From Euprymna scolopes (lineage: Eukaryota > Mollusca > Cephalopoda > Sepiida > Sepiolidae): 21,870 nucleotides of DNA. The position numbers were made by a program, and so were the translations under genes. Numbering within the stretch: the first letter of the stretch is position 1; each line of letters opens with the position of its first letter. Below are positions 1-10,053 of this stretch, piece by piece. The notes beneath the pieces were generated by a model. That model had not been told where the DNA came from, ran no database searches, and saw nothing but the letters and a program-made list of their open reading frames with translations. The DNA is taken from assembly GCA_024364805.1 (NCBI GenBank), contig CM044487.1, positions 123,974,443 through 123,996,312 of the forward strand. Direction: 5' to 3'.

Positions 1-1055
1 CAAACCCGCCCCTTTGCAACCTTTTTCTCACTTGTTGGTATGTGCTACACAATTCGCTCTTAGAATCGCAGGTAGTAACGACATTGTCCACGTAAAATCT
101 TGATTTTAGTACACTGGAACACTCGTCGGCTGGAAATTTGTTTGCATGAAATTTTAAAATGCAGTTCCATATAAATGGACTAGCGTTGAATCCAAATATA
201 AGCGTGGTATAACGGTAACACCTCAAGTAGCCTCCCTGCTTCAAGAAAAAACAAAATCTGTTTTTGTCTGATGTTTATAAGCGCCTTTCTGATGTCCCCC
301 AACAGAGTATATTGGTTCGTTCTAAACAGCAAGGTTAAATTCAACATATTTCCAGTCAAGTTTACTCCTGGATAAGCCGCCTCATTTAAGGAAACTCCTC
401 CTTTAGTCTTCAATGAACAATTGAAGACTGGTCTGATCTTGGTCGTAGTGGTTGTGTCAAACTTAAACACCGGATGGTGAGGAATCCAAATATATTTATG
501 GTATGAGTTTGGCAGGCATTCAAAAGGCTCAATGATGTTTTCCGTTTCCTGGTCTGCAAACACTTGCAAATAATTTTCATACAAATTCCTTCTTTCTAAA
601 TCGCTTACAACTCTGTCAAGCACTTTGAGGGCTACATGATAGTTAGAGTTAACCTTGGCTAGTTTATCAGTATGCCGTGGCAGTTGTACCCAATAACAAT
701 TTTCTTTAAACTCTATGTGACTCATAAAAGTTTCCACCTTTTTGGCATCATAGTCATACAGTTCCTCCTCCGCAGATATTCCCAAGGATTTGACACTGTA
801 TATCCACTCTAATCCCCTTTCCACCGCACTTTTAGTAAATACATCTGCATATGGGTCCGGATAAGTGGAGACAGCTTCAAGGACACTGTTCACAAGAGAA
901 GCAGAGCATCTTACAGAGTTTATAGTTTCTTGATACGCAGTCATCACAGGAGAGTCAATTATCCTATGCTGCTCATGAGGAAAATTTCTCGGATCACCAA
1001 ATGGTATGATTCCCTCGGAAGTCGACCAGACCATTCCATTCATACATCTAATCAT
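1..1055 (-). pseudogene. BEL/Pao protease-RT linker and reverse transcriptase start
   Basis: The right half holds the conserved BEL/Pao linker between protease and RT. The left half contains the RT entry motifs: YIWIPHHPVFK, then KIRPVFNCS (the K-x-R-x-V-F-D/N block of RT motif 1), then GVSLNEAAYPGVNL (the LN-x-x-L-x-G-P block) and LLGDIRKA (equivalent to the D-I-x-K-A-F catalytic block A). The remaining RT blocks continue toward base 1 and beyond. The product in intact relatives copies element RNA into DNA in cytoplasmic particles. The copy is broken. Confidence 0.85.
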
Positions 1056-1146
1056 TTCCCATGGCCCATAATTGCAAAAGATCTTCCTAATAGTCCATCG
1101 AGTAATATCTCGGGAGAATCGTCTAGATCAGTGTCTAGTTTAAAGT

Positions 1147-1779
1147 TTAATTCTTCAGAGTTTTGATTATACTAGGAAGTTGATCAACCCTGTGACGTAG
1201 ATCCAATTCCTCATCTATTAACACCGGCAGTTGCCGGGAAATTCCTGGCGGAAACAACACCGTTGTAGTTATTTGTTGGAATCTGCAGCGTCTTTTCCCC
1301 AAAAACGTGACTATTTCCAGATCTTTGTTAAGTACTGACCTACGGTCACATTGAAGGTTACGCAGAACTCTTCCACTAAAATATGAATTCTGGCTCCCAG
1401 TGTCCACCATACATCTAGCTAGAACCGTTTTATTCCCCCTCTTGAGAATAATTTTGGAAATAGGGAGAAGACATTGTCGGTCACTCACACCCGTATTAAT
1501 ACAACCGTTCAAGATAGAAGGAGACATGGGTGTTGTAGGATTATACTCAGAACACCTAAGACCGGGGTTCTTAAAGGGGTTTTTCATTAGACATCTATCT
1601 CCAAAATGGTCGGAGCTGGTACACCTGAAACAAAGTCCTAATTCTCTGCATCGCTGCTGTCTTTGTTCAAAGCTAGAATAATTTTTGCAGTCTGAAGCCT
1701 TGTGTCCGTCTTGTAAACAAAGGTTACAGGATTTGTGTTTTTCTTTGACATGGAAGTTTTCCAATGTTGATGGTGTCAA
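1147..1779 (-). pseudogene. BEL/Pao zinc knuckle and aspartic protease (DUF1758-like) region
   Basis: The first third shows two cysteine clusters: CNLCLQDGHKASDC (CX2CX4HX4C) and CRELGLCFRCTSSDHFGDRC, the paired knuckles that follow BEL/Pao gag. Further on, LARCMVDTGSQNSYFSGRVL has the DTG catalytic triad of a retropepsin followed by S-Q, the form usual in DUF1758 proteases of BEL/Pao elements. In the intact family this protease cuts the Gag-Pol polyprotein. Its position between gag and RT agrees with the family layout. Confidence 0.85.
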
Positions 1780-2772
1780 TCTGTCTCTAGGCGGGCGGGT
1801 AATAAGCCGAGTGTCATTCCTTCTGTATGTATTCGGTCCTGTTCTGGTTTGATTGTTCTCCAGGATTTTAAAATTCTAGTTCCACCATCAAGAATGGAGA
1901 TGAGAGAAGGGTAAGGAGTCTCTTCTACTCGCACTAATTCCTCCCTAAGGCGAGCCGGCAATCGTTGAAAAAGAATGTGAGCAACTAATGCCCCACTACC
2001 AGACCCCTTTTTCAATAATCTATAATGCATGGATGAATCGAGTTCAGCCAATTCATATTTCAACTGCGATAGGTAGTCTTTAAGAATATTGGAATCATAA
2101 CGGTTTCCAGGTTCCAGAAAAAACAGTTTAGAGAATATTTCTTCCCTTATAGCTTCTTCATCCCAGTAATCATCCTTGAGGATCTGTAGATCAACCTCAT
2201 AATTGATGGAGATTTCATGCAAATGGTGTATCAGTCTAAAGAGTCGTCCAGATAAACATGTTTTTAGAAACGTCAATTTTTCTCTTATGGACTTCAGTCC
2301 AGAAGTACAATACTCAAATCGAGTTAAAAAATCTCTGAAAGTAAACTTATTATCTGCATCAAGTCCGTCAAATTCAGGACACTTAACGATAGGTCTAGCT
2401 GCCGAAGGCAGTCCTTGAGCAAGATTCTCCATATCCCTTATAGGGTAAGGGGGAGGCAGCACATCCTCATATACGGGGTGGCAGAGTCTTTTATATCAAG
2501 GCATCCAGATTTTTCTTGACTTCTTTCGTAAACTCTAAAGTATCTTCACTGACAGATATCACCTCTCCCCGGGGCAGTAACACTGTCAATTTGGTCTGTA
2601 TTTTCTTAATTTCTGTCAGACGCATATCAATATCATCCTTGTAATTCTCAAAGATACAGGCATTTAAAATATCACAATTATTCAATTTTTTCAAAGAGTT
2701 TTTGATCACTAGTTTGTGTTTTTCCACATGATCCAATAACTCTGTTAGTTTATCCTTTTGTTCAGAATCCAT
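1776..2772 (-). pseudogene. BEL/Pao gag region (coiled-coil N-terminus and DUF1759-like core)
   Basis: The part nearest the 5' end begins at a start codon around 2772 (MDSEQKDKLTELL) and is Lys/Glu/Leu-rich, with heptad-like spacing suggesting a coiled coil. The following part (about 2460 down to 1776) contains CPEFDGLDADNKFTFRDFL and then a region on starting, being joined and being cut (KLTFLKTCLSGRLFRLIHHL). This matches the DUF1759 gag signature of BEL/Pao elements, a structural capsid-like domain that packages element RNA. It is followed directly by the zinc-knuckle part, as expected. It is a retroelement fossil and no host function is implied. Confidence 0.8.
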
Positions 2773-2995
2773 TGTTAAGTGAAGGTCGAATTTAGTATTG
2801 TAAAGAATCTGCTTTGTTGCAAAATTGTGGGAAAAAGCCACTCGAACTTCTCAAAGTAAATCAGGAAATAAATTGCAACAAAGGTATGTTGCGACCTTTT
2901 GCTTTAGGTAATGTATTACCTTGGTTTTGTAAAAGATTATCAAAGATCAATTCCACTGGAAAAATAAGTCAACTCAACTACAACAATCTGTTCAT

Positions 2996-3013
2996 CAACT
3001 GAAATTGGCGCCA
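2996..3013 (-). other. Candidate tRNA primer-binding site of the BEL/Pao element
   Basis: On the minus strand the sequence starting at 3013 reads TGGCGCCAATTTCAG. A primer-binding site complements the CCA end of a tRNA and so begins TGG, and it sits just inside the 5' LTR. It lies about 225 bases upstream of the gag start codon, as expected for a leader. I could not match it to a particular tRNA by eye. Confidence 0.5.
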
Positions 3014-3182
3014 AAAAGCCCTGATGATCGTTCCCAGAAGACCCTATTATATGCTTGCACATCCAATCAGAACAATCGTACAACAACACCTATTGCTATA
3101 AAATTGGGGGGGAATTTCTGGGGTAAACTTTCCATCTCTCCCTAGCCAACAACCGGTAAGTCCTGTTCTTGTATTTCCAACA
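3014..3182 (-). repeat. Possible 5' LTR of the BEL/Pao element (boundaries unproven)
   Basis: If the primer-binding site at 3013 is right, the LTR must start immediately beyond it. Reading on the minus strand, a plausible beginning is TGTTGGAAATAC at 3182, and a TATA-like TTTTATAG lies in the middle (about 3105). The partner LTR is outside the window, so neither end can be confirmed and the true LTR could be longer. Confidence 0.3.
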
Positions 3183-3644
3183 GTAAAGACATAAAAATCC
3201 AAAATATTTCTGTATTGGAACATAGCTACAGTACATTTCTTCTAGGAATGGAGAAATTGGTTTTTGGCCTTAATACGAGGTTAAGACTCTGGATGACTTA
3301 GTGGCTGAATTGCAATGGAGAATTGTTTACAGTGTGAACGATTAAGGAAAACATTTTACCAAGTTAAGTGGAGAGGAACCAGCTGTTGAAGAGACAATTC
3401 TACAGGAATGACCAAAAGAACCTTGAATGACTAGTCGTGGTTATTTTTCATCATCTACAAGACCTTTCAAGGATTTTTATCATGCTAAAAAAGATATCTA
3501 AGACAGTTGAGGGGAAGTAACTCTGTTTTCTCCACGTTAAAAAACGACCCTGGTGTCTAACTCTGTCCCGTGGGGAGGCATAGTAAATAGGTACACAAGT
3601 AAAAAAGATAAAAATGGTCGACCATTATAAGAAGTATCTCAGTG

Positions 3645-3686
<42 letters not shown>

Positions 3687-4489
3687 CTCCTCCTTCTATT
3701 TTGCACTCTCTCTATATCTTTTTCACTTTTTTTTTTACCTAAGGTCTGCTAAAGGGACAAATTTGACAGTTGCAGACACAAGTGAACATTTTACTTCTTA
3801 TTTTTTTAACCTCTTCTTCTTTTACTTTTTTCCCCAATAAATTATTTTATCTTCTAGACGGTCATTTCTTGCTTCTTTCTTGTTTTTGTAGTTGCATTTT
3901 TTTAAGTACCTTGGTAACTATGACCCGTGGATAACCATCGTTGGACATAGCCGCAAATTTCCGCATATCTTACTTGAAATAAAAAACTGAAAGACAATAA
4001 ACATACAAACATATGAACAAAAAATGTATTTAAAATGTCCTCTTCTTTCTTTTAAAAATAGCAACTTCACAGTTACAAAGTGTCTTGCTCAAAAGGTAAT
4101 ATAAAAAAACTTTTTTGAATAATCATTTTACTTCACTGGGAATTCTTTTTCAAATCACTTTGGATTAAATTATTTTCTCAGACTCTGTCTCTTCTTTGAA
4201 GTTTCTTGAATTTCTTTTCCCTACAGTCGCTGGAGTCGCATGGGGACAGCTGAAAACTTGCTTGTCTTCATCTTTTCTGGCTGGTTGGTAAATTTAACTT
4301 CTGAATCTCTTACAGAAAAAATTAAAAAAACAAAAAACAATCCGTTTCTTCTGCTGGTCTTCTTGAAACAAATAATTTCACCGTTGGTAGGGCTTTTTTT
4401 TTTTGCCCCGTAATGATTGTAGAATGAAACAAAGTATGTTGAAAGTTTGGCTACTATCAACGGAGCTACTCCAAAGCCTTATCAGAGCA
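3183..4489. other. Non-coding stretch, no gene seen
   Basis: AT-rich sequence with many short poly-T and poly-A runs and stops in every frame. Apart from the CT microsatellite listed separately I see no coding, RNA or transposon signature. A GGGGAAGTAACTCTG motif at about 3512 resembles a short motif common in mollusc repeats, which is weak evidence only. Confidence 0.6.
3649..3694. repeat. (CT)n microsatellite grading into (CTC)n
   Basis: About 17 uninterrupted CT units are followed by several CTC units. It is a simple sequence repeat, polypyrimidine on the plus strand. Confidence 0.97.
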
Positions 4490-4975
4490 ATCATCATATT
4501 TGGTTTAACGTCTATTTTACATGCTACCATATGTTGCCCTGTTTATAAAATTGACTTCCAAACTAATTTATCTCTATTCAGGCCTTTATTTATCTCTCTT
4601 TCTTTCAAATCCATCTTTATTAATTCTTCCCATCTTTTCCTTGGCCGTCTTCTGCCAATTAACCATGCTACCTCAACTGTTGTACATCTGCTAACCCAAG
4701 AACTCTTATCTACTTTTTCAATGTGACCAAACTAATGAAGGTTTTTATTCTACACACATATCCACATATCTAGGCATATAATGTCCAGATTTTATCTTCC
4801 TTTTATCAGATCTAAACCTGTCTTAAAGACCCGCATTACATTAAACATGCATTGTATCATTCTTAAATTATTTCTTTCCATGCAACACATATCCTCAACC
4901 CTTACTGACAAGGTTTAACTTCTATACATCATCACAATGTGCACACATGCCTAATAGATCCTAACCTTAGTTGAC
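4490..4975 (-). mobile_element. Non-LTR retrotransposon (LINE) fragment: ORF2 C-terminal tail and 3' end
   Basis: A minus-strand frame that stays open from about 4731 to a stop at 4543-4545 reads FGHIEKVDKSSWVSRC, then IGRRRPRKRWEELIKMDLKE, and ends DKLVWKSIL. This is the FGH-x-E-R ... WVSRC ... GRxRxRKxWEE-x-x-K-x-D ... DRxxWRS tail found after the fingers-palm RT domain in many invertebrate LINEs. Further 5' (about 4878-4910), VRVEDMCCMER matches the K-x-E-D-x-x-x-M-E-R segment that precedes it; stops and frame changes between show decay. The 3' end carries the cephalopod-like TCATCATATTTGGTTTAACG border. It is 5'-truncated, with no catalytic YxDD left. The clade (CR1, L2 or RTE-like) is not settled by eye. 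Confidence 0.85.
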
Positions 4976-5273
4976 AGTGCAAACGCTGTAATTGTAGAAA
5001 TTCCCTGTAATTAACTTGAACATCGATTACACTGAGCAACAATTTTTTACTTTTTGAATGTTGTCTAAATTTCTACAACTGATTTAGTTATTTTTGCAAT
5101 GTTGAATCAGGAAATGGCATCTGTTTCTCTCTATCAGATCAGGTTCTTGTCCTAAGTTGATTTGAAAAAAAAAGAGAGCTTGTGACAAAATCGATTACAT
5201 TTTTATGGTATTATCAGCTGATTTTTGTCAACACATATCATCCTAAATATGTTTTTAAGAGAAAAAAAATGTT

Positions 5274-5690
5274 TTACCAACAGCATATATTGATTACCTG
5301 ATAAAAACACCAATTATTTTGAACTAAATGGTTGGCATTGATAAAGGTACCAGAACAAAATGTCTTCCATGCTTCCAGTTCCACTTCATTCACTGAGTTT
5401 TCAAACTCTGGATCTCTGATGAGCTGCCAGATTTGAGAATCGTTAAAGATGCCAGCTTTTAACTTCTCTATGGTCAATCCTGAAAAGCTAAGCACAAGTA
5501 AGTGAAGCAATCACCATCCTTTTCCAGAACTTTAATGAATAGCTTGATTAAGCCGAGCTTGATGTGCAGTGGTGGGAAGAGTATTCTGTCTCTGTCCACC
5601 AGATGATGTTCCTTTCTTTGCAAAGCACTAATTCCTTCTGAAGAGGCCAGTCCTTCTTCGTGTATTCTAAGCATCAATTTTTGGAAGATT
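5274..5690 (-). pseudogene. Broken remnant of a multicopy, probably transposon-derived protein family
   Basis: Minus-strand fragments read YTKKDWPLQKEL, ILFPPLHIKLGLIKLFIKVL, DGDCFTYLCLAF, then GLTIEKLKAGIFNDSQIWQL and DPEFENSVNEVELEAWKTF. In this order they match a protein family I remember as hundreds of uncharacterised copies in arthropod, cnidarian and mollusc genomes, with a LLPPLHIKLGLMKQFVKAL core and an AFPGL-x-x-x-K-I-x-x-G-VF-x-x-P-QIR segment. The copy number suggests a mobile element. The class is not certain, so I name no transposase. The copy is split between frames and lacks the family's later HSHLDYFPENLG and GERFHQD blocks within this stretch. A further open minus frame (5667-5936) abuts it, but I could not tie it to the family. 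Confidence 0.7.
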
Positions 5691-5939
5691 TCGAGGTTTT
5701 ATGACTTTAAACTGATCCTTTTCAAAATAATCACCCAGAACTATTGTCCCTGAATACTTCTTGTTATTAAAATAATTTCCAATCAAAACATGGTATTTTA
5801 CCCCCACTAACTTCTCCACAAATGCTCCACACACATGTACATGTGAACAAAAACGTAAAAATAAGAATAACATGTGGCCGTAGTTCCAACACTTGACCTG
5901 ATTAAGTAAAATCAATGTGACTTTTGGATTTAGCACATC

Positions 5940-8580
5940 AGATTCGTCCTAAATCAGCTGAAAAAAAAAACGCAGCCAACAAATTTGGTGTTGACTAGTG
6001 TTATTGTTTGAATGTTCCACTCAAATTCTTATTCCCTTCAGAACCTTCTGTGAATTTTTGTTAATGTGGAAGTATTGATTATTAGTCTTCCTTAAATAAA
6101 TGCTACATATATGGTCCACCTTCCCAGGCTTTACCTTCTCTGATGTAAAATACTGTATAGTAGTCCATTTAAATCTGGTGTCACATAGTTGGAAAGATTG
6201 CCTCTCATGGAAAATTGTGTTTCTCAAACTTTGTGAATCATATTTGAATTTATGAAACACATGTAAATTTCATTGCTGCTTCCTTAAGGGTTTCATGGAA
6301 TGGCAAAAATGTAAATCCAATAGCTGTTTTCTTCGGTGTCCTATGTGAAGCGACCTGTTACCGGTGATGGAGATAAAGTGGCAACAAGTCACTTACAAAT
6401 ATTTCTTGAAAAAATAAATAAAAAATACCGTCAGATTGACGTAAAAAAAATAATGATGTAGATTTATTTATCGGAGAGTTACATGGAGTAGAAGTTTATT
6501 ATCTAGTGAGTTCTTAGGGTAGAACTCCTTCTGACTGAGGAAATTGTTTTTCTTTGTTGTATATATTTATAAATAAGAGTTCATGGGAGTAGTTAAAAGT
6601 TTGTTTGTTACGAATTGCAACAAGAAAATGCCACGGGGCTTTCCTTACGTTAGCTGTAAGCGTTGCCATTTTTTTAGGGTCCTTTTTCTGGGCGTCTTAG
6701 TCCTAGAGAATTACATATTTTGTACACACGTGGTGAAGGCTTTGCTTAGTGCCGCGAAGGGAAAACCCGTCCTACCACGTCGAACTCTAGCCTTCTAAAG
6801 AGGAAGGGAGAAGTCCCTTATTTCCTGTCATGTGATTTTTTTGAGAACCGTAAACGGTGACTTCTAAAAAATGTTCCTTGTCAAGTTTGGTTCCGGCGTA
6901 GTTGCTACATATGAAAATGCCTAAATCCTGATACAAAACAGTCTCTGTTATTATTTGTGAACCTTATGATCAACAACAGTCTTTTTGTTGAACTACCTAA
7001 TAGTTATTTATAAATTGAACGATCAATCAAATCAAAACATACCTTGTATTAAGTGGATTTGATATTTCAGACTGGAGGCTCAAGTCAATAAAACCACATA
7101 GACATGTTTTTTTTCCTCAACACGTGCATGAGGCGGTAATTTCATTCACATTAAGGAGACTAGCCAAAAGTAATCGCCTACAGTAATTTACAACAGAGAA
7201 AAAGGAACTAAAAGCAGATAACTTTAATTCCTTTCTATATAGAACAAGGAATATATGATAACAAGGGAGATAACTGTTAGCAATCTGTCAATTATTGATA
7301 CTGCTAACTGCGTCTTGAACCAACACCGAAGATGGCATGTGTAAGAAAACCTTTCACACATGCAGAGAACCTGAAACATTAAAAACTAAAACCTGCAAAT
7401 TCTAAAGAAAATAAATACCACTATTACTTTGATTTTAGGTCAGCCATGGAGTGCCATACAGAGTTATGAGAATGTATCTTCATCACTAAGCTAAGTCTAC
7501 AAATCCACTTGTTTGTAACCCAATTTTTATGTATTCTTTTTTATTATCTGCATTAATAAAATTATTTAATTAACAAAAGTTTGTTGCATTTTCGTTTCTT
7601 CAAAAACTGTTGTTTCAATTCATCTTGTGCACTTAGTTACTGAGCACAATTTTTTTTAACTTTGAATTTTCTACTAAACTTCTTTTGTAGATAAAATCCT
7701 CACAGTAAAATTTGAGTCCTTCTCAAATATGTATAGCATACAATTGCTTATTCTTTCTATTGGGGGTTTAAAAACTGTTTCAAACACCCCAGAAAATCCA
7801 GCAGCATTTACTCTGATCCGGAAGTAGGATGTTATGATATGATCTTTATATTGATGTGACCTCCAAATTTAAATCTGAACTACTAGACAAAGAGTATTTT
7901 CAAAAAAGAGACTAATTTAACATCCTAACAATATATCAATTGGTAGATGATTGATCTGGAAGAAAAGGATGAAGAATGTAACTTGGTAAAGTTAGTTGTA
8001 TCTGATTGCATCTGACTGAAATAGAACATGTGATCAGAAAAGAGTCATCATTTTCCATGAATAACTACAAATTACTCCACTAAAATATGAATCAATTTTA
8101 TTCAGAGGGAACAAGGGAACAAAACAGCTGGTTTTTGTTGATAAACGAATACTGTAACCTGGAGTTCCACATCTCGTCCATATGCTTCTGGCACAAGACA
8201 AGACCAGGATCATATGTCCTTATATTACAAACTATGATAATCCATATTTCTTCTTACTCAACAAGGCCTAGAGGATGAATATCTTGCAACAACTCTTTTC
8301 CCATACAGTTCAGGACTTTTCTTCATTTCCTATATATCTGACTAAAAATTCAATATATTTTCTTATGCTAACTAGTACATGTTATTAAATGGCTGTATTA
8401 TGGCTTGATTGTATGTGAACTAAAAGAAATAAACAAACTGATGGGAATGGATTGAAGCAAGAGATTTATTCAACAAATGTGCCTTCTAGCACAGTAGAAA
8501 CATCAATAACCAAGATGGCAGAAAGCATACGTCACCAGAGAGTAGTTTGAAAAGATCACATTAAAATTTTGTGCAAAGGG
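5940..8580. other. Long stretch without a recognisable gene
   Basis: All frames are short. A slightly GC-richer island at about 6560-6900 holds a 71-codon plus-strand frame (6583-6798) with no similarity I know. Short motifs AAGGGAGATAACTG (7263) and AAGGGAAGTAACC (8578) resemble a motif frequent in mollusc repeats. No RNA gene, inverted-repeat pair or transposase was seen. Confidence 0.5.
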
Positions 8581-8586
8581 AAGTAA

Positions 8587-8668
8587 CCAATGAAGGTTTT
8601 TATTCTACACACATATCCACATATCTGAACATCTAATGTCCAGATTTTATCTTCTTCTTTATCAGATC
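8587..8668 (-). mobile_element. Short second copy of the 4.5-kb LINE
   Basis: This 82-base segment matches 4731-4812 almost base for base (AATGAAGGTTTTTATTC, ACACACATATCCACATATCT, ATGTCCAGATTTTATCTTC), with a small insertion near the end. It is a piece of the same LINE, from the region just before the FGH motif, cut off from the rest. The high identity to the 4.7-kb copy suggests either a recent common source or a local copying event. Confidence 0.75.
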
Positions 8669-9074
8669 AATTGGTGCCCTGCTCTGATGAAATCTACTTA
8701 GAAACTGATTTTTATCTGGTGCCAAATCCTCTGGGTGGAAATCAGCAAGCTTGCAGTGCAGATATCAGTGGTGTGCTAATTGCCAATAGACTGACCAAAT
8801 TCTAACTTGATATAATGCAAGATATCGTGTGTACACACAAACAAAAATAGATCTCTCATGTAACTGCTGCAATGCAAATAATTCATTAAATCATCGTCAA
8901 GATGATCCTTATATAAGTAAGGACCATTGACCTGTACATGTAAATGTTTTTGGTTTTACATTGAAATGGGCATTAATTTGGAAAGTGATTCTTTTTCTGA
9001 TTTTATTCATTTAATGTCACTTTTCCATCTTTTGATATTTTGCAAGATACAGCCTGGAACTGTGTGTGCTATGC

Positions 9075-9641
9075 CTAGGCAAGGATCACGTACTCGTACT
9101 TGACTCCTTTTCTCACACACAAGTTGCCACACTTATCCATTGTCTTTAAAACTGAGGAATGTAATTTTTTTCTATCACATCTAATCTTGACCTTCAGCTG
9201 GTGCTTGAAGAATGTGATCAGATCCTGATCCACAAAAGATTCAATCCCCTGGTCTACTCTCAGGCATGACATCCATATCACCATCTGTGTTACAGCCAAG
9301 ATTGCAAGGAACACCATTCGTCTCTCTCTGTCCCATGGCGGGCTGATGTTGTTGATACCATAGGAAACATTCAGCGGACGAAGATGGTCAGGATCGATAT
9401 GAGCTGTCATCTCGCTGAAATACCCCAAGTACTGTCAGAGCTTTGGGTATTCAAAGAAAGCATTCTCAGTTGTGTTGTTTTCAAACGAACCATAGAGGGG
9501 ACAATAGGGTGTCTCCACTATTCCGACACTGTATTGCATGGCATCAAGGGGCGATGCATTCCAGACCAGTTGCCAGGTGAACAAGAACTCAGATTTGTTG
9601 AGATGACTCGACCTTGGCAAAGACCAAGAAAGTGTACTTTA
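9075..9641 (-). mobile_element. LINE ORF2 C-terminal tail with RT zinc-binding (zf-RVT) domain
   Basis: On the minus strand, reading leftwards, the frame is open from about 9641: FTWQLVWNASPLDAMQYSVG then IVETPYCPLYGSFENNTTEN and AFFEYPKL. This corresponds to the zf-RVT domain of Tx1/L1-like LINE proteins (W-x-L-x-W-N-x-L-PL ... E-x-P-x-CP-x-CG ... H-A-x-x-x-CP). One TGA (9435-9437) interrupts it, where the family has Trp (PKL-W), and the same frame then runs on to the true end at 9075: ISPPWDRERRMVFLAILAV, then ITFFKHQLKVKIRCDRKKLH. Two zinc-ligand positions are lost (CPLYG for CPxCG, FEYP for FxCP). The element is 5'-truncated, and the RT domain is absent. It belongs to a different LINE group from the 4.5-kb copy. 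Confidence 0.8.
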
Positions 9642-10053
9642 GTTTGAGTTTCAAATTTGACACAACAGTGGCATCGAATGAAACTTTTAAAAATTAAAAT
9701 TTAAATTTGTAGGTTAAGATGCAATGCAGAATTTTTAAAAAAGAAACATTTTTTTATAAAAATTTTAAATCAACTTGGTTTCGATGCTATACATTTTCAT
9801 CAGACATGGATACAGATTATTATTTTATTTCTCTTTCCTTTTCTTTCCTTGTGGCATGATGTCATTAGAAAAGCAAAGTCCATGTTGTCTTAAACAGTGT
9901 TTTTTGTTTTTATTTTTCAGATGTCCCAATCATGTATGTCGTGCATGAAATGAATTAGATGATGATGTAAGTGTTGAGTGGATTTCAATTAAAATTTGTA
10001 AAAAACAAAACAATGCATAATTTTTTTTTTAAATAAAAATTTATTTATTTAAA
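9642..10053. other. AT-rich spacer with one end of a dispersed repeat
   Basis: No gene. AAATCAACTTGGTTT occurs at about 9767 and again at about 10061, each preceded by a similar AT-rich stretch, so part of this segment belongs to the repeat family described next. Confidence 0.5.

Larger units (their letters stand above)
1..3013 (-). mobile_element. BEL/Pao LTR retrotransposon, 5' part, broken, runs off left edge
   Basis: The minus strand carries, in order from right to left, a coiled-coil N-terminal gag segment, a DUF1759-like gag core, CCHC zinc knuckles, a DUF1758-like retropepsin with DTGSQ, and the start of a BEL/Pao-type reverse transcriptase. This order and the long linker between protease and RT are typical of BEL/Pao, not of Gypsy or Copia. 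RNase H, integrase and the 3' LTR would lie left of base 1. The element is broken in a handful of places (about three to five by eye), but long coding stretches survive, so it is a fossil of moderate rather than great age. No second LTR is in the window, so age by LTR divergence cannot be read. Confidence 0.9.

Noticed and set aside
4403-4726. 107-codon plus-strand frame
   Set aside because: Antisense to the LINE tail; the hydrophobic look comes from reading the coding strand backwards.
6583-6798. 71-codon plus-strand frame in a slightly GC-richer island
   Set aside because: No motif, no splice context and no similarity that I recognise.
8641-8805. Open plus-strand frame with DEIYLETDFYLVPNPLGG
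   Set aside because: About 54 codons without a start-to-stop structure or family match; frames of this length are expected by chance in this much sequence.
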